The notes below the pieces were generated by a model. It saw only the letters and a program-made list of their open reading frames with translations, searched no databases and was not told where the DNA came from. DNA of 6,600 bases from an uncultured Clostridia bacterium (lineage in GTDB: Bacteria; Bacillota; Clostridia; UBA1381). The stretch is from contig CAKSRS010000084.1 of the NCBI GenBank assembly GCA_934487205.1, positions 1 to 6,600 of the forward strand. The letters run 5' to 3'. Within the stretch, counting starts at the first letter, position 1; each line of letters starts with the position of its first letter. Of the stretch, positions 5,039-6,600 are shown piece after piece. Made by a program: the position numbers and the translations under genes.

Positions 5039-6600
5039 CACATTACCTCAACCGTATAAATCTTACCCTTGCCGACCTTGATTTCAACACTGTTTTTATC
5101 TTTTTTCAGGCTTTCGATTTCCTTGCCGTCAAGGCGGATACTTCTTGCACTGTCAAAGTCAAAGCCGATATTTAATTTACCCTTGATTTCCTTATCTGTC
5201 GGGTTATAAAGTCTTACCAAAACAGTACCGTTTTCCGACTTTGTAACCGAGCTTAATACGAGATTGTCGCCCTCAATTTCCACAAAGCTCTTATCTGTAT
5301 CAAAAATACCCTCTTGCTTTCCGAACTGGCAAACTTTCATCGGTGCGGCAAATGCAAGCGCACTGTCATAAAGCTTTGCCTTTTCCCACTTATCGGTATG
5401 CGGCATAAATGCATAACGGTAGGTAAATTCTCTCAATGACTGGCTGCTTTCATCACCCGGATACTCCATCCAAAGTCTGTTATCGCAGGCAATTCTAAGT
5501 CTTGTACCGCGTACCAGTCCCATAGCAAGCGTCAAATCGTCGCTGTCCTCTAAAACCTCGTAATCCTTTGTTGCGTCCAAAAGCACTGCAAAGCCGTTTT
5601 TGTCATCAGCCAAATCGTACCACAGCTGAGCCGGGTGGCGTGCAAGCTCGTTTCCTCTGAGCTCGCCGTCGGTTGACGGTCTTACCGGGTACTCGCAAAC
5701 CATAAACGAGCCCTCTGCCCAGGTTTTTTCAGCCTTTAACCCTGTAGGCATACAAACCTTGAAATAGTGGTCTTTTGCGGTATTGTTGATTGTGGTTTCA
5801 ACCTCCAATGCCTTTGCGCCCTTTTTGAGCGTTATTTCAACGTGAATAGGCATATCAACCAAAACATCGCTTCTTACCTGTTTTGCAAAGTCATAATCTC
5901 TCGGCAGTTTCATTGTCAGATCAACAGTAAACTTAACGCAAAGCGGACCGTTTACGCTTGTTGACACAACCGCTTTTTCGCCGAGACTGTTTATGATGCG
6001 GTCGCAGGGGATATTGTCATACATCCACATATTTCCGCGGTCGCCCACATCCATAAAGTAGTTTAAGTTTTCGTAAGTTTTGCCCGTTTCCTTGTCGGTA
6101 ATATTGACTGTTCCGTCCGGATTTACTTTAACTCGGATAAACTCATTTTCCGCCTGATTTGCACCCGATAGCATATTGTCAGCCAAAATTCTCGGTGCGT
6201 CCCAGTCCTCGTGCGGATAGGGATATTCGTTCTTTTCCGCCCATTTTAATTTGAATGTTTTGTAACCCATTGCCGGAATATCATTTGCCTCAAAGAACAG
6301 ATGCACCTTTGTGCAATAGAAAGGCATATTGCGGCTTCTCGGGTGATAAATTCCGGCTCTTGTGTTGGCGCTGCGTTCAACCTCCTGCACCTTTACCGGG
6401 TTGCCGTCCATATCCTCGATAACGATATATCTAAGGATAATATCTCTCGGCACATCAACATAAGCCTCAACAATTTCCGAACGCGCAAACGATGACGGAT
6501 TGTGAACCGAAAGGAAATACTCGGTGTCCGAAACCTTTGATGTGTTGATTTCCTTTGTGATATTTTCCAAACCCTTGCGTTCCAATCCTTTTGCGATAAT
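5038..6600 (-). CDS. GH38 alpha-mannosidase-like enzyme, C-terminal part (5' end off the right edge)
   Basis: The frame is open to the window edge: codons upstream of a TTG at 6585 read IIAKG, so that TTG is an internal Leu and not a start. About 520 residues are visible, corresponding to the end of the helical middle domain and the beta-sandwich domains of GH38. Landmarks are LSVHNPSSFARSEIVEAYV near residues 30-48 of the fragment, AENEFIRVKVNPDGTVNITD near 150-169 (matching MENEFIRVEF of the other GH38 in the window), DVGDRGNMWMYDNIP near 184-198, RGTRLRIACDNRLWMEYPGD, and FTYRYAFMPHTDKWEKA near 395-410. The GDxGxxxxY-type stretch recalls MngB-like (mannosylglycerate hydrolase) GH38 enzymes more than the second GH38 here, though this is a judgement by eye. 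The catalytic domain with the zinc ligands lies off the window, so activity cannot be confirmed. The stop overlaps the next ATG (TGATG), so the downstream small ORF is coupled. Confidence 0.88.
   Translation of the reverse strand: MIAKGLERKGLENITKEINTSKVSDTEYFLSVHNPSSFARSEIVEAYVDVPRDIILRYIVIEDMDGNPVKVQEVERSANTRAGIYHPRSRNMPFYCTKVHLFFEANDIPAMGYKTFKLKWAEKNEYPYPHEDWDAPRILADNMLSGANQAENEFIRVKVNPDGTVNITDKETGKTYENLNYFMDVGDRGNMWMYDNIPCDRIINSLGEKAVVSTSVNGPLCVKFTVDLTMKLPRDYDFAKQVRSDVLVDMPIHVEITLKKGAKALEVETTINNTAKDHYFKVCMPTGLKAEKTWAEGSFMVCEYPVRPSTDGELRGNELARHPAQLWYDLADDKNGFAVLLDATKDYEVLEDSDDLTLAMGLVRGTRLRIACDNRLWMEYPGDESSQSLREFTYRYAFMPHTDKWEKAKLYDSALAFAAPMKVCQFGKQEGIFDTDKSFVEIEGDNLVLSSVTKSENGTVLVRLYNPTDKEIKGKLNIGFDFDSARSIRLDGKEIESLKKDKNSVEIKVGKGKIYTVEVM
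5046..5049 (-). promoter_or_regulatory. Ribosome binding site for the 43-codon ORF
   Basis: GAGG on the minus strand, within the final codons of the GH38 gene, stands 7 bases before the ATG at 5038. It is the main evidence, with the TGATG overlap, that the small ORF is translated. Confidence 0.55.

Noticed and set aside
6583..6585. TTG as the start of the right-hand GH38 gene (515 residues)
   Set aside because: The frame stays open upstream to the window edge (IIAKG), the protein would lack the whole catalytic domain, and no Shine-Dalgarno precedes the TTG. It is an internal Leu codon of a longer gene.

Overview
Every gene in this window lies on the minus strand. They are packed so tightly that the window looks like an internal piece of one polycistronic carbohydrate-use operon, transcribed from right (6600) to left (1). 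In transcription order the genes are: (1) the C-terminal ~520 residues of a GH38 alpha-mannosidase whose 5' end is off the right edge; (2) a 43-residue small ORF of unknown function, joined to it by a TGATG stop/start overlap; (3) an SGNH/GDSL hydrolase; (4) a HAD-superfamily phosphatase or phosphomutase with an unusual ~60-residue N-terminal extension; (5) a second, full-length GH38 alpha-mannosidase of a different subtype; (6) a small transaldolase of the TalC/FSA family; and (7) the first 74 residues of a ROK-family sugar kinase, whose 3' end is off the left edge. Genes are separated by at most 29 bases. No intergenic region is large enough to hold a promoter, and I see no factor-independent terminator, RNA gene, mobile element, CRISPR array or tandem repeat. 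No stretch over 300 bases lacks a gene.

Organism: the strong Shine-Dalgarno sites (AAGGAGG, GGAGG, AAGGAG), moderate to low G+C (about 40% in the long mannosidase gene, up to about 60% locally in the HAD gene, counted by hand on a few rows), ATG starts, and gene content (GH38 + ROK kinase + small transaldolase) suggest an anaerobic Bacillota of class Clostridia, perhaps from a gut or rumen. This is inference; no taxonomic marker is present.

How the genes may work together: none of the four proteins with a visible N terminus, nor the small ORF or the kinase fragment, shows a signal peptide, so the chemistry is probably cytoplasmic and acts on imported manno-oligosaccharides or mannosides. The two GH38 enzymes would release mannose or a mannosyl-linked compound. 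The SGNH enzyme could remove acyl groups. The ROK kinase would phosphorylate the freed sugar. The HAD enzyme could act on a phosphosugar, and the transaldolase would pass sugar phosphates into central metabolism. GH38 next to a ROK gene is known from the Streptococcus pneumoniae N-glycan degradation locus, but the natural substrate here cannot be read from the sequence. No transporter or regulator is in the window.

The items most worth a second look are the coupled 43-residue ORF, a perfect 10-bp hairpin inside the 5' end of the HAD gene, the HAD N-terminal extension, and the pairing of two different GH38 types with a transaldolase.
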